A stretch of DNA of 64,000 nt from positions 124,001-188,000 of the forward strand of contig CAZKTA010000003.1 of NCBI GenBank assembly GCA_964555645.1, read 5' to 3'. The translations under genes and the position numbers were made by a program. This document shows, in pieces, positions 53,274 to 61,848 of this stretch. Within the stretch, counting starts at the first letter, position 1. Every line of letters starts with the position of its first letter. The DNA comes from DTLC01 sp964555645 (GTDB lineage Bacteria > Verrucomicrobiota > Verrucomicrobiia > Limisphaerales > DTLC01). The notes below the pieces were generated by a model. It was not told the DNA's origin and searched no databases. It was given only the letters and a program-made list of their open reading frames with translations.

Positions 53274-54122
53274 ATTATGGGGAGTGGGAGTGCGCCACGC
53301 TCTCTTTCCCCCCGCTGGCATTAGGCGCTCTCGGCTTTACACCGGGGCTGCCAGCTTCCCGACGCTATTCTCCGCGGCAGCCGGAGTATTCGGCCTCATA
53401 GCAGGGCCGTCCCGCCTCTTGCGAGCGCGGAATTATTGAGTGAGGCTTTTTAGCTCGTCCGCACGGTGGTTGCGCGCCACCGCATCGTTCGAACCGGACC
53501 AGCAGACGCCTGTGCATCGGCTTGGCGCCTCCCGGCCTTTTAGCACGGGTCGGCCACCGCTTTTGGCGGTGCGTTTGCCCGGGCTAACGGGTCTCGCCTC
53601 TTACCTCTCAGGTTGCCTTTCAGCCACAGTACAGCGCTGCTGTTTTCAGCATCGCCGCATGCTTGGAAGCTTAACACGCGTTTCCTGCCTGAACTGCGCG
53701 TGCGCTTCCCCGGTACGGCCACGCACTTTGTCCACCTTCCGGTGGGTTTGATGCGCACCGGCATGCTTTAACACGCCGGCTTTGCGACCGTGCCGGGCTG
53801 GTCGCGGTAGCAACCGTGTACCCTCTTGGGTAACCGCGATTCACACGAACTCGAAACTTGTTCGTGTTACTTGACTCGGCTCGGCCCGGTTTCTCATCAG
53901 GCCTAACCGCCAAGCCCCTGGATCGCGTCGCTGACGACGCGCGACCGTCGTCAGAGGGACTGGTGAATCCTGCCTCTGCAGTTGAACCTTTCGGTCCGGT
54001 CTGCGAGGGGCGGGGCCAACCAGCTTGACCCGGCCTTTCCCCGGTTACCCGGGATTATCCTTGAAACGCCTGGCAACAACATTAATGATGCCGCCAGACC
54101 GTTTCAGTTCTTTCAAAGAACC
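53230..54122 (-). ncRNA. Large structured non-coding RNA candidate, about 890 nt
   Basis: The G+C-rich stretch has no convincing ORF on either strand but is dense in strong hairpins. Minus-strand examples: 54063-54105 (GAAACG/CGTTTC closing a second 9-bp stem), 54040-54053 (CCCGG-GUAA-CCGGG), 53984-53997 (GAAA loop), 53933-53952 (GACGACG/CGTCGTC), 53843-53867 (ACACGAAC/GTTCGTGT), 53803-53838 (two stacked stems), 53757-53780 (9 bp), 53732-53745 (CCACC-GGAA-GGTGG), 53555-53571 and 53464-53482. Several loops are GNRA, typical of tertiary-folded RNAs. It has its own promoter and terminator. I could not match RNase P, tmRNA, SRP RNA, rRNA or group I/II intron signatures. Confidence 0.8.
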
Positions 54123-54128
54123 ATTACA

Positions 54129-54156
54129 ATTTTAGCACGAGTCACCGTGCCTACAA
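54129..54156 (-). promoter_or_regulatory. Promoter of the structured RNA
   Basis: Minus strand: -35 TTGTAG (54151-54156), 16-bp spacer, -10 TAAAAT (54129-54134). The expected transcription start at about 54122 lies exactly where the hairpin-rich region begins (GTTCTTT/AAAGAAC at 54107-54121), which supports the boundary. Confidence 0.7.
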
Positions 54157-54373
54157 CAAATTCTTGTGCACAGGTTGTTCACCGCCAAACGCACGGTGAA
54201 TTAACTGTGAACGAGTTGGATCAGCCTCAATTCACAATGGTTTTCCGGCCGCTCGACAAGTCGAAATTCACAACCTGTAAAGAGACCCTGCACCAAATGT
54301 GAACAAGTTTTTTGATGCACCGGCGGTAATTTGGCGTGTTTTACCAGCAAGGTCTTAGTGGCCGGGTTCAACC

Positions 54374-55381
54374 TCAGGGCTGATATGTCAACAAATCCAA
54401 CAAGTGCAAGCCGTTGTCGGCTAGTTGCCATTTACCATCACGACGCACCACGAGCTTGCGGCACGGGTTTTTGCGCAACTCTGCCTCATTCACCGAAAGC
54501 AATTGAAAACGTGCTTTTGTTTTAATCTCCGACGACGCCCGTGGGATCAGCTCGAACGGTACCCCATTGAAATTTAGTGCAAGCTCATACCCCACCACGC
54601 CTTCAGCTCGTGCAATTTGATTCGGCCGAATCAACTGAGGGTAACGCTTTAACCAGGGAAAATTTGTTGCACGGACAAATACACGACATAGCTCGGTCTG
54701 GCTTCGGACATAATCAGGCAGACTGAAATTTGCGCCGTGCTTGTGCTGCAGTAAAAAAATTGCACGCGGATCAAGCCCCACCAGGTTTTGTCCGTTCCAC
54801 ATGCCGTGGTCGTTGCGTTGGTCTGGAAATGTCTTTTTGTACCAGGCTGCAAAGTGCTCATTCAAAAGGAGCCCAAGCTCGAAATGCAAATGCGCACGGT
54901 CTTTCGAAATGCCACCCGGTGAACTCGAGCTACGGCCCAATATGCCGATGATTTCGCCTCCTTGCACAACCTGACCAACGGCAAGTCCATTGCGCACGGA
55001 CCGCAGATGCGCGTAAGTCGAATAAACTTCCAGCCTGTCAATAACATGCCGCAACACGATATATCTGCCGAAAGTTGACAGACCAGGTTTTGTGTTGATG
55101 TAAACCACCGTACCGGCGGCAGTTGCATACACAGGGTCGGTAGGTTCGCCGTTTGCATCGGATTGAGTGCTTTTGATGTCGAGTCCTTCATGCATTTGCA
55201 TGCCATCCGAGCGCACGCACCCGAAACAACCTGTTGTCCACGGTTTACCCGGTGTGGGTGCAAAAAACCTCTCTTCACCACCGGGCTCGAACAACGCATG
55301 ATTTGGGGTGGGCAACCTGAACAATTGCGCGTTTGCACACCAGCAAAGCAGAACCGATGTCAAAAGCACTACGCAACGCAT
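54374..55381 (-). CDS. M23 family (LytM-like) metallopeptidase
   Basis: The ATG at 55381 starts a signal peptide (MRCVVLLTSVLLCWCANAQ). In 335 residues the M23 zinc and active-site motifs are visible: MQMHEGLDIKS (H-x3-D) and AHLHFELG (HxH), with GRYIVLRH and the glycine-rich GILGRSSSSPGG between. The domain probably cleaves peptidoglycan cross-links in the periplasm. A C-terminal region of about 120 residues has no recognised fold. The gene ends about 220 nt before the promoter of the structured RNA. Confidence 0.9.
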   Translation of the reverse strand: MRCVVLLTSVLLCWCANAQLFRLPTPNHALFEPGGEERFFAPTPGKPWTTGCFGCVRSDGMQMHEGLDIKSTQSDANGEPTDPVYATAAGTVVYINTKPGLSTFGRYIVLRHVIDRLEVYSTYAHLRSVRNGLAVGQVVQGGEIIGILGRSSSSPGGISKDRAHLHFELGLLLNEHFAAWYKKTFPDQRNDHGMWNGQNLVGLDPRAIFLLQHKHGANFSLPDYVRSQTELCRVFVRATNFPWLKRYPQLIRPNQIARAEGVVGYELALNFNGVPFELIPRASSEIKTKARFQLLSVNEAELRKNPCRKLVVRRDGKWQLADNGLHLLDLLTYQP

Positions 55382-55493
55382 CTTCAGGGGTAAACTCAGC
55401 CGGCTCGTGCAGCAGATTAGAGCCGTGCTGCAGCAATGATGCATGAACATTTGATGCACAGAGACCATTCTACTGATTAATTTCACCCGCCAA

Positions 55494-56036
55494 TTAGTCT
55501 AGCGGTCCACGGTCTTTTGCCATGTGCTTGGCAAGGTTGTTAAGCCCGGCAACAATCTGTTCCGCCTCAACACGGGTTGCGTCTGGGACGAAAACTAGTA
55601 CACCGTCTGCGATCCTGCGGCTAAACATTGGTGCGCCAAGCCACCTGTGTACAGGCGTTTTGCGATCGCCAAACTGACAAAAGATCGCACAACGCTTGCC
55701 AGGGTTGGTGGCTGAGTATTGTTCAAGCAACCAACGACCGCGTCTGGTGAACTCGACCCGGAGCGAAAACGTGCCGTTCTCATCCACAACAGCTGCACCG
55801 GCAACATCACGTTCGTCAAGGAAAGCCGTTTTTTCAATGTTGATCAGGACCGGCTCGGTCCGACCAATTCCAACCGGCACAGTCAGCTCGGTTTGCCCCG
55901 GACTAGCCTCAAGGTGCAACCGAAAGACTGTGATTGGCCCTTTTGGTTTGCCGTTGGTCTGGCATCCGCAACCCAACGACAGTGCTAAAACCGCAACTGT
56001 CAAAATCAAGTTGAATTTATGAAGTTCACCCTGCAT
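55494..56036 (-). CDS. Exported (lipoprotein-like) protein, SecD-P1-like
   Basis: The ATG at 56036 is used (180 residues). A hydrophobic N-terminus (FNLILTVAVLALSLGCGC) suggests a signal peptide, with a cysteine at the end that may be lipidated although the lipobox is imperfect. The later part (FSLRVEFTRRGRWLLEQYSA; RRIADGVLVFVPDATRVEAEQIVAGLNN) recalls the first periplasmic domain of SecD. Its function is unknown. It is divergent from the next small gene, whose start lies only 38 nt away. Confidence 0.65.
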   Translation of the reverse strand: MQGELHKFNLILTVAVLALSLGCGCQTNGKPKGPITVFRLHLEASPGQTELTVPVGIGRTEPVLINIEKTAFLDERDVAGAAVVDENGTFSLRVEFTRRGRWLLEQYSATNPGKRCAIFCQFGDRKTPVHRWLGAPMFSRRIADGVLVFVPDATRVEAEQIVAGLNNLAKHMAKDRGPLD

Positions 56037-56074
56037 ATTTTCGCGCAACACGGGTGCGTTTTACCCGCAAAACC

Positions 56075-56434
56075 ATGGGCAAACAATACAATAAAGTCGA
56101 AAAACGTCGGCGTCGGCAGCGTTACATCAAACGCAAAAAACTGGCTGCCAAAGCGGCCAGGCTTGCTGCTGCAGCTTCCAAGGCTTCAACTCAACCAACT
56201 CAGCCACAGCCAGAAACCATAATACAAGCTGCGCCTGCGCCCGCAGCAACAAGTGAAATAGCAAAAGACCGAACACAGTCGGCTGGAGAACAATCGGCTG
56301 AACAATCATCAGCCACAAGTGGAACCTCCGCCGTTGTGCCAGAGCCAGGACAGACCGAACCGGCTGACCAAAAGGCCGCAGCTCAATCTGGACAGATACA
56401 GACCAGCTCGGCAGACTCGACTACCACGAGTTAA
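56075..56434 (+). CDS. Small basic protein with Ala/Gln/Thr-rich tail
   Basis: The ATG at 56075 gives 119 residues. The first 40 are very rich in Lys and Arg (MGKQYNKVEKRRRRQRYIKR) and probably bind nucleic acid; the rest is low-complexity Ala, Gln, Thr, Ser and Pro, probably disordered. From memory, proteins with this opening recur in Verrucomicrobiota genomes. Function unknown; association with RNA or nucleoid is a guess from charge. Confidence 0.65.
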   Translation: MGKQYNKVEKRRRRQRYIKRKKLAAKAARLAAAASKASTQPTQPQPETIIQAAPAPAATSEIAKDRTQSAGEQSAEQSSATSGTSAVVPEPGQTEPADQKAAAQSGQIQTSSADSTTTS

Positions 56435-57233
56435 CACGGCTCGCACCGCTCCAGTGTAGTCTTAAACCGGAGTCTGCGTGACACGCGCGCGTAACTTGCG
56501 CGGCTGGGTAATAGACTTTTGTCTTCCCAATGCCAGTCACAGGCTGGAATAGCTTCGTTACCATAATTCAGGGTACACACTACATGTGCACTGTCACATG
56601 CGCAGCGGGTAGATGACCCCGCCTCGCCAACTGAACCAGAAAAACTGGATTAAGGAGCACACCCGTCCCTAGGACTCGCCAGACGCGCCTGGCTGTGCAT
56701 GCACGCACGCAGACAGGCCTTACGTCCAGCACATCTGCGCACGGCACGCTGGTCGGTTCGGGAACAAGCTTGCGCCGAGGGTGTTTTGCGCGAGGACACG
56801 CAAAACCGCACGCGAGGCATTGTGCACTCCTCAACCAACTGGGTAATTCGGGCTAAATGCTCCAGGTACAAGGTGAAGACGCTTTAAGCATGCAGGTTTT
56901 GGTTCGTAGCAACGTTTTAGCGTGTGTGCGTCTGCAGCTCGCGCTTTCAGCGAGCCAACCTAAAAAAACCGAAGGCTCTTCTATAAACAAGGCTTAGAAG
57001 ACAACCTGAAGCAAGGCCTTCAAGCTACACCGTTTGCTCTGCAGTAAACTCTTGTCCAACAAGAAAAGCACTGTGCAGCAGTGAACTCAACCCAAAAATG
57101 CCGCGACATAACAATGTATTGCTGTCTTTTTTTCCCGCCGAAAAAATGCTCGCAAGCAACGGTAAAACGGCGTATTGTTTTATAATGCGATGTGAAAAAG
57201 CTCGTGCACAAGCTACCTTCCGGACACACGGCA
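56435..57233. other. Long intergenic region before the pseudopilin genes
   Basis: About 800 nt with no convincing gene. Visible elements are a TATAAT box at 57181-57186 without a good -35, a CTCGC/GCGAG stem at about 56938-56955 followed by an A-rich stretch, and GTTTTGCG/CGCAAAAC arms near 56790-56810. A small RNA is possible but not recognised. Confidence 0.35.
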
Positions 57234-58085
57234 ATGCCGCCTGGCCGGCAAACCTGGCCGTATCCAGCGTGTGCCGACGCGCAAGCACGCATGCGAGGGT
57301 TCACGTTGATTGAACTGTTGGTTGTAATCGCCATCATCGCCGTTTTAGCGAGCTTGCTGTTACCAGCTCTTTCTAAGGCAAAAGCACGCGCATATACAAC
57401 TGGTTGCTTGAACAACCTGAAACAATTAACTCTGTGCTGGCAATTGTACGCTTCTGACCACGACGATGTCCTACCTCCAAACAACTCAATTACAGACATT
57501 AGTACCGGCCAATTGCTTGCTTCAGGTGGGTCATGGTGCACAAACATCGCCAGATACGACGCCGACCCAGCCGGAATCGTAAACGGCCTATTGTTTCCGT
57601 ATAATAGGTCACTCGGCATTTACAAATGCCCCGCTGACAAGTCCACAATCGAAACACCCGACGGCACTAAACTCCCCCAGCCGCGCATCCGGAGTTATAA
57701 CATGAGCCAGTCAATCAACGGTTGGCCCGAGTTCAACTGGCTGACAGCTACTGTGATCCCAAGCTACAAAAAGCTTTCGGATATCAAGGACCCGGTACCT
57801 GCACAGCTGCTGGTGTTCATTGACGTGCATGAAGACTCGATCTTCGACTCGCTGTTCGGGATACCCACCAAAGCTTACTGGGGACACACCGCTGCGTGGT
57901 GGGATATACCCGCAAACCGGCATAACCAAGGTTGCAATTTTTCGTTCGCCGACGGGCACGCTGAGCGTTGGCGCTGGCGTGTGCCGAAAGTTGTGAAAGT
58001 CAAGTTTGCCGTTCAGCCAGTGCCAGAGGAAGAACTGCCCGATTTCAGACGTGTCCAGGCCGGGTTCAAACAGTATCACAACTGA
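57234..58085 (+). CDS. Type II secretion/pseudopilin-like protein with H-x-DG tail
   Basis: The prepilin signature FTLIELLVVIAIIAVLASLLLPALSKAKA marks a leader, the cleavage site after Gly, and the N-terminal helix. The start is uncertain: ATG 57234 gives a 22-residue leader and ATG 57291 only three residues; a TATAAT at 57181 makes starts before about 57193 unlikely. The globular part has CPADKSTIETPDG and ends with CNFSFADGHAERWRW, the DGH motif of the large Planctomycetota/Verrucomicrobiota pseudopilin group. Such proteins are abundant and probably form or decorate secretion pseudopili. It is followed 95-150 nt later by a paralogue. Confidence 0.85.
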   Translation: MPPGRQTWPYPACADAQARMRGFTLIELLVVIAIIAVLASLLLPALSKAKARAYTTGCLNNLKQLTLCWQLYASDHDDVLPPNNSITDISTGQLLASGGSWCTNIARYDADPAGIVNGLLFPYNRSLGIYKCPADKSTIETPDGTKLPQPRIRSYNMSQSINGWPEFNWLTATVIPSYKKLSDIKDPVPAQLLVFIDVHEDSIFDSLFGIPTKAYWGHTAAWWDIPANRHNQGCNFSFADGHAERWRWRVPKVVKVKFAVQPVPEEELPDFRRVQAGFKQYHN

Positions 58086-58234
58086 AGGCTAAAGGTGGCT
58101 GGCGCAAGGCCACATTGGCATTCGTTCCTATTTCGTGCTAGGCTTGCGCATGAGACCAGACCAAACACAAGCCTGAGTAAATGAACCAAGTAAGACAGGC
58201 GCGGAGTAGTATTTTTAGGTACACCGCTTCAGAA

Positions 58235-59098
58235 ATGCGCTTGCTGCAGCAACACAGCAATCGGCACAGTGCTTTTAGCCTGATCGAGCTTTTGGTTGTT
58301 ATCGCAATAATTGCGCTTCTTACAGCACTGCTTTTGCCAGTGCTCAACAAAGCAAAACTCAAAACACGCGGTATCCAATGCATGAACAACCACAGGCAAT
58401 TGTGCCTGGCGTGGCGGATGTATTCCGATGACAACGACGAAAGACTTGTGTACGCAAGCGAAGACCCGTGGAATCCCGAAACATACAACGCTGCCTGGAT
58501 AACCGGCACACTCGATTTTGACCCCCGAAACCGCGCAAATTGGGACCCAGAGCTTACAATCAAGAAAAGTCCGCTCTGGCCGTACTGCGGCGGCAACCTT
58601 GAGATTTGGAAATGCCCGGCAGACCATTCGTCTGTGGTAGTGGGCGGCATACGGCGCCCGCGCGTGCGTAGCATGTCAATGAACATCTACCTCGGCGGCT
58701 GGGGCGGTACATACGGCGGCTGGGACCGTGCAATGGGCGCAGTATGGAGCGATTTCAAGATTTACCTGAAGCAATCCGATCTGCATAACCCGGGTCCAGC
58801 AAAAATTTTCGTGTTCCTCGACATGCGCGAAGACAGCATTGACATGGGCAACTTTGCCACTTGCATGGCTGGCTGGCCAGACCAACCCGAGCGATACGGC
58901 TTCTTCGACCTGCCTGGATTCTATCATCACCGCGCATGCGGGTTCTCATTTGCAGACGGCCACTCCGAAATAAAACGTTGGCGTGACGACCGTACCATGC
59001 CTCCACTTGTCCGCGACGGTTTGGTGGTGGACTGGTTTTCATCGCCACACAATCCGGATGTAGCCTGGCTTCAAGACCACTCAACACGCAAGAAATAG
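58235..59098 (+). CDS. Second pseudopilin-like protein with H-x-DG tail
   Basis: The ATG at 58235 gives a 13-residue leader (MRLLQQHSNRHSA) before FSLIELLVVIAIIALLTALLLPVLNKAK; an ATG at 58181 is also possible. The residue before the cleavage-site Phe is Ala rather than the usual Gly, which may slow prepilin peptidase. The later part keeps CPADHSSVVVGG, FVFLDMREDSID and CGFSFADGHSEIKRW, clearly paralogous to the gene upstream. The two are in tandem and may be co-transcribed. Confidence 0.85.
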   Translation: MRLLQQHSNRHSAFSLIELLVVIAIIALLTALLLPVLNKAKLKTRGIQCMNNHRQLCLAWRMYSDDNDERLVYASEDPWNPETYNAAWITGTLDFDPRNRANWDPELTIKKSPLWPYCGGNLEIWKCPADHSSVVVGGIRRPRVRSMSMNIYLGGWGGTYGGWDRAMGAVWSDFKIYLKQSDLHNPGPAKIFVFLDMREDSIDMGNFATCMAGWPDQPERYGFFDLPGFYHHRACGFSFADGHSEIKRWRDDRTMPPLVRDGLVVDWFSSPHNPDVAWLQDHSTRKK

Positions 59099-59147
59099 TT
59101 GCGCTTTACATCAGAAAATCTAAAATTGTGCTCAAACGAAAAAGGCA

Positions 59148-60323
59148 ATGAACTACCAGATAGCACAACGTGCATTGGCTTTAACACCGTCACTGACCTT
59201 GGCGATTGATGCCAAGGCAAAACAGATGAAGGCCGACGGAATAGACGTGGTCGGGTTCGGCGCTGGCGAGCCTGACTTTGACACACCTCAACACATTAAA
59301 GATGCAGCTGCAAAAGCGCTAGCAGCCGGGTTCACTAAGTACACACCTGCCGCTGGCATCCCCGAACTCCGCCAGGCAATCGCAGAGAAACACCGACGCG
59401 AAAACGGGCTCGAATACAAACCGAGCCAGATCGTTGTCTCATGCGGCGGCAAGCATTCGTGCTACAATGTCGTCATGGCACTCTGTCAAGAAGGCGACGA
59501 GGTTATCATCCCCGCACCATATTGGCTTAGCTACCCCGAAATGGTGAAACTGGCCGGTGCTACGCCGGTGTTTATCGAAACGACCGATGCTACCGAGTTC
59601 AAGGTCACACCCGACCAGTTGCGTGCAGCCATTACGCCACGGACGCGACTGCTCATCTTGAATTCGCCGAGTAATCCCACCGGCACAGTGTACACGCCCG
59701 ACGAAATTAAAGCGCTTGGCGACGTCTGTCTCGAGCGTGGCGTATTGATCATGAGCGACGAGATTTACGAGCACCTGCTGTACGATGGCGCAGTACACAA
59801 AAGCGTGGCGAGCTTTTCAAAGGCACACTACGAACACACAATCATTGTGCACGGGTTTGCCAAGGCATGGAGCATGACAGGTTGGCGTTTGGGTTGGTGC
59901 GCCGCGCCTGAGCCGATCGCAAAAGCCATTGACGCAATTCAAAGCCATAGCACGAGTAATCCGACTAGTTTCGCCCAGAAAGGTGCGGTGGTTGCACTCA
60001 CAGGAGCAAATGATCACTTGGCAGCGTGGCTCGCCGAGTTCGATCGGCGCCGCCGTTACGCGCATGCCCGACTTAACAGCATGCCAGGCGTTTCATGCTG
60101 CAATGCAAAGGGCGCATTTTACCTGTTCCCAAACATCGCCAAGCTTGGACTGAAATCGGTCGAGTTCTGCACCAAACTGCTCGAAGAACAAAAAGTTGCT
60201 GCTGTGCCCGGCATTGCTTTCGGCTCCGACAACCATATTCGGATCAGCTACGCAACAAGCATGGAGAACATCGAGAAAGGGCTCGACCGACTCGAAAAGT
60301 TTGTCAGGCAACTCGCCGGCTGA
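59148..60323 (+). CDS. aspC: Aspartate aminotransferase (class I PLP enzyme)
   Basis: The 391-residue protein has the type-Ib aminotransferase features: GAGEPDFDTPQHIK, KYTPAAGIPELRQAI, the SPSNPTG motif, DEIYEHLLYDG, and the PLP lysine in VHGFAKAWSMTGWRLGW. The C-terminal arginine motif (FGSDNHIRISYATS) binds the substrate carboxylate. It interconverts aspartate/2-oxoglutarate and oxaloacetate/glutamate. Length and motifs are normal; some relatives also use prephenate. Confidence 0.95.
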   Translation: MNYQIAQRALALTPSLTLAIDAKAKQMKADGIDVVGFGAGEPDFDTPQHIKDAAAKALAAGFTKYTPAAGIPELRQAIAEKHRRENGLEYKPSQIVVSCGGKHSCYNVVMALCQEGDEVIIPAPYWLSYPEMVKLAGATPVFIETTDATEFKVTPDQLRAAITPRTRLLILNSPSNPTGTVYTPDEIKALGDVCLERGVLIMSDEIYEHLLYDGAVHKSVASFSKAHYEHTIIVHGFAKAWSMTGWRLGWCAAPEPIAKAIDAIQSHSTSNPTSFAQKGAVVALTGANDHLAAWLAEFDRRRRYAHARLNSMPGVSCCNAKGAFYLFPNIAKLGLKSVEFCTKLLEEQKVAAVPGIAFGSDNHIRISYATSMENIEKGLDRLEKFVRQLAG

Positions 60324-61077
60324 CGCACGGCACAACTCAACAGGCCAGCTATTGCTTAACGCGTTTTGGACACGCCAGCCTGACCGTCCAAAGCTTCCCA
60401 GACATCAAAAGGTCCCAACTTCTTAGTCGGCTAAAAGGCAGGCCGCACTTGCCTTTGAACAACTTGCCCAAGTGCATCTCACGCAGACCCGCACTCCGCC
60501 AAATTACCTCATGCGCAACCGAGTTTCCAAGCGTCCGGCGTTAAACTGCGCTGGCGCAGCCAACCCGGGTAGCTTAAAACACAGTTAATGGGTATCAAAT
60601 GGACTGTCGACTTCGAGGTTACTAGCTACCTCTTTGAGAAGTTTTGTACGCTCGCCGAACACTTTGTACTCAGGTCAGTTCGGCCGCCGCCAGCCCCATC
60701 ATTCTAATTCATCTCTGATTCAACACCCAATACCACAGTAGCGACTTCTTTTGGGCATAGCCGCGCCAGCTCCTAGAGGCCAGGACCCACCTAGACTAAG
60801 ACTCGTTCCACAAGCAACTCCCCTGGTTGTACGAGCTGCACCCGGCCGCAATACCCTTCAAGTTTGCGCAACGGCGTGCATGCCAACCACTCTAAATCAC
60901 CAAGCAAATCCACGAACACGCCCGCAACTTGCCAGTTCTGGGGCACACCTTTTGCACCGAAGCTGCCCATAAACTCGTGGCGCATACCCAGACCAGGCGC
61001 ACGCGTGCACTTTATGGTTGCAGACCGAGGGTAAACAAGCCAAACTACACTTTGTTTTGGCGAACCTGACAAAAACA
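60324..61077. other. Long intergenic region
   Basis: About 750 nt without a gene I can support. A minus-strand frame at 60791-61078 (95 codons) has some protein-like composition (QNWQVAGVFVDLLGDLEW) and could be a gene fragment. No RNA, repeat or terminator was recognised. Confidence 0.35.
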
Positions 61078-61797
61078 ATGAAACGAATTTTATTGCTCAG
61101 CATTGGGGTCTTTATTGCTTTGCCGGCGATAGCGACCGAGACAAGTCCAAAGACCGAGGTTGCAGACGCGGCCAAAAAGCTCGCTGCGCAACCCAATTAC
61201 AGTTGGAAAACAACCATTACAGTGCCCGAAAGCGCCATGTTCCGGCCCGGTCCATCCGAAGGCAAAACCGAAAAGGATGGCTTATCGTGGATGTCAATAA
61301 CGACCTTTGACGAAAATAAAATGGAATTCTACATCAAGGGGGATAAGGCCGCTGTGAAAAACCCGGATGGCGCGTGGCAGTCCAAGGCCGAGGCAACTGA
61401 AGGCGCGGATGAATTCGGGCCGGCGATGTTTATTGCTGGGTTGCTTGACAATTTCAAAACGCCTGCTGCCCAAGCTGAGGAACTTGTCGGCAAGACAAAG
61501 TCTCTTGAAAAAACCGGTGAGGTGTACTCAGGAGAACTAACCGAGGAAGCTGTTAAACAATTGCTTGTGTGGCGACCGCGTCGTGGCGGCTTTACGCCGG
61601 AGATCAAAGGAGCCAAGGGCACCGTGAAGTTTTGGGTCAAGGACGGCGTGCTTACAAAGCTCGTGTACTCGCTCGAGGGCAAGATGATGTTCGGCGACGA
61701 CGAACGCGACATCAGCCGTACCACAACAATCGAGATCAAAGACATCGGCACAACAAAAATTGTCCCGCCCGAAGAAGCAAAGAAAAAAATGTCCTGA
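61078..61797 (+). CDS. Secreted protein of unknown function, LolA-like layout
   Basis: The ATG at 61078 begins a signal peptide (MKRILLLSIGVFIALPAIA). The mature part (about 220 residues) alternates strands and short helices and has paired outer segments (NYSWKTTITVPESAM at the start, TTTIEIKDIGTTKIVPPEEA at the end), reminiscent of periplasmic lipoprotein-carrier folds. It has no catalytic motif. I recall similar proteins mainly in Verrucomicrobiota but cannot name a role. Confidence 0.7.
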   Translation: MKRILLLSIGVFIALPAIATETSPKTEVADAAKKLAAQPNYSWKTTITVPESAMFRPGPSEGKTEKDGLSWMSITTFDENKMEFYIKGDKAAVKNPDGAWQSKAEATEGADEFGPAMFIAGLLDNFKTPAAQAEELVGKTKSLEKTGEVYSGELTEEAVKQLLVWRPRRGGFTPEIKGAKGTVKFWVKDGVLTKLVYSLEGKMMFGDDERDISRTTTIEIKDIGTTKIVPPEEAKKKMS

Positions 61798-61848
61798 CAA
61801 GCCAAGGGGACTGGCATTTGGCACGCCACGCCAATGCAGGGTTGAAAA

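Noticed and set aside
53440..53913. Open frames of 70-100 codons on both strands inside the RNA
   Set aside because: They are Arg/Pro/Cys-rich, lack start signals, overlap strong hairpins and resemble no protein.
53230..54122. The large RNA as RNase P RNA
   Set aside because: A GGGGAAAGGCCGGGUC string near the 5' end recalls the GAGGAAAGUCC core, but the matching ACAGAACCCGGCUUA-type 3' core is absent on either strand and the RNA is twice the usual size.
53230..54122. The large RNA as group I or II intron, tmRNA or SRP RNA
   Set aside because: No domain V hairpin with AGC triad, no group I P7 core, no tRNA-like T arm with CCA end and tag ORF, and no SRP GGAAGCAGC core were found. The final 32-nt GAAA hairpin has no bulge and is followed by a T run, so it is a terminator, not domain V.
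60791..61078. Minus-strand 95-codon frame before the LolA-like gene
   Set aside because: Part of it looks protein-like, but there is no recognised domain or promoter; kept only as a possible fragment in the intergenic note.
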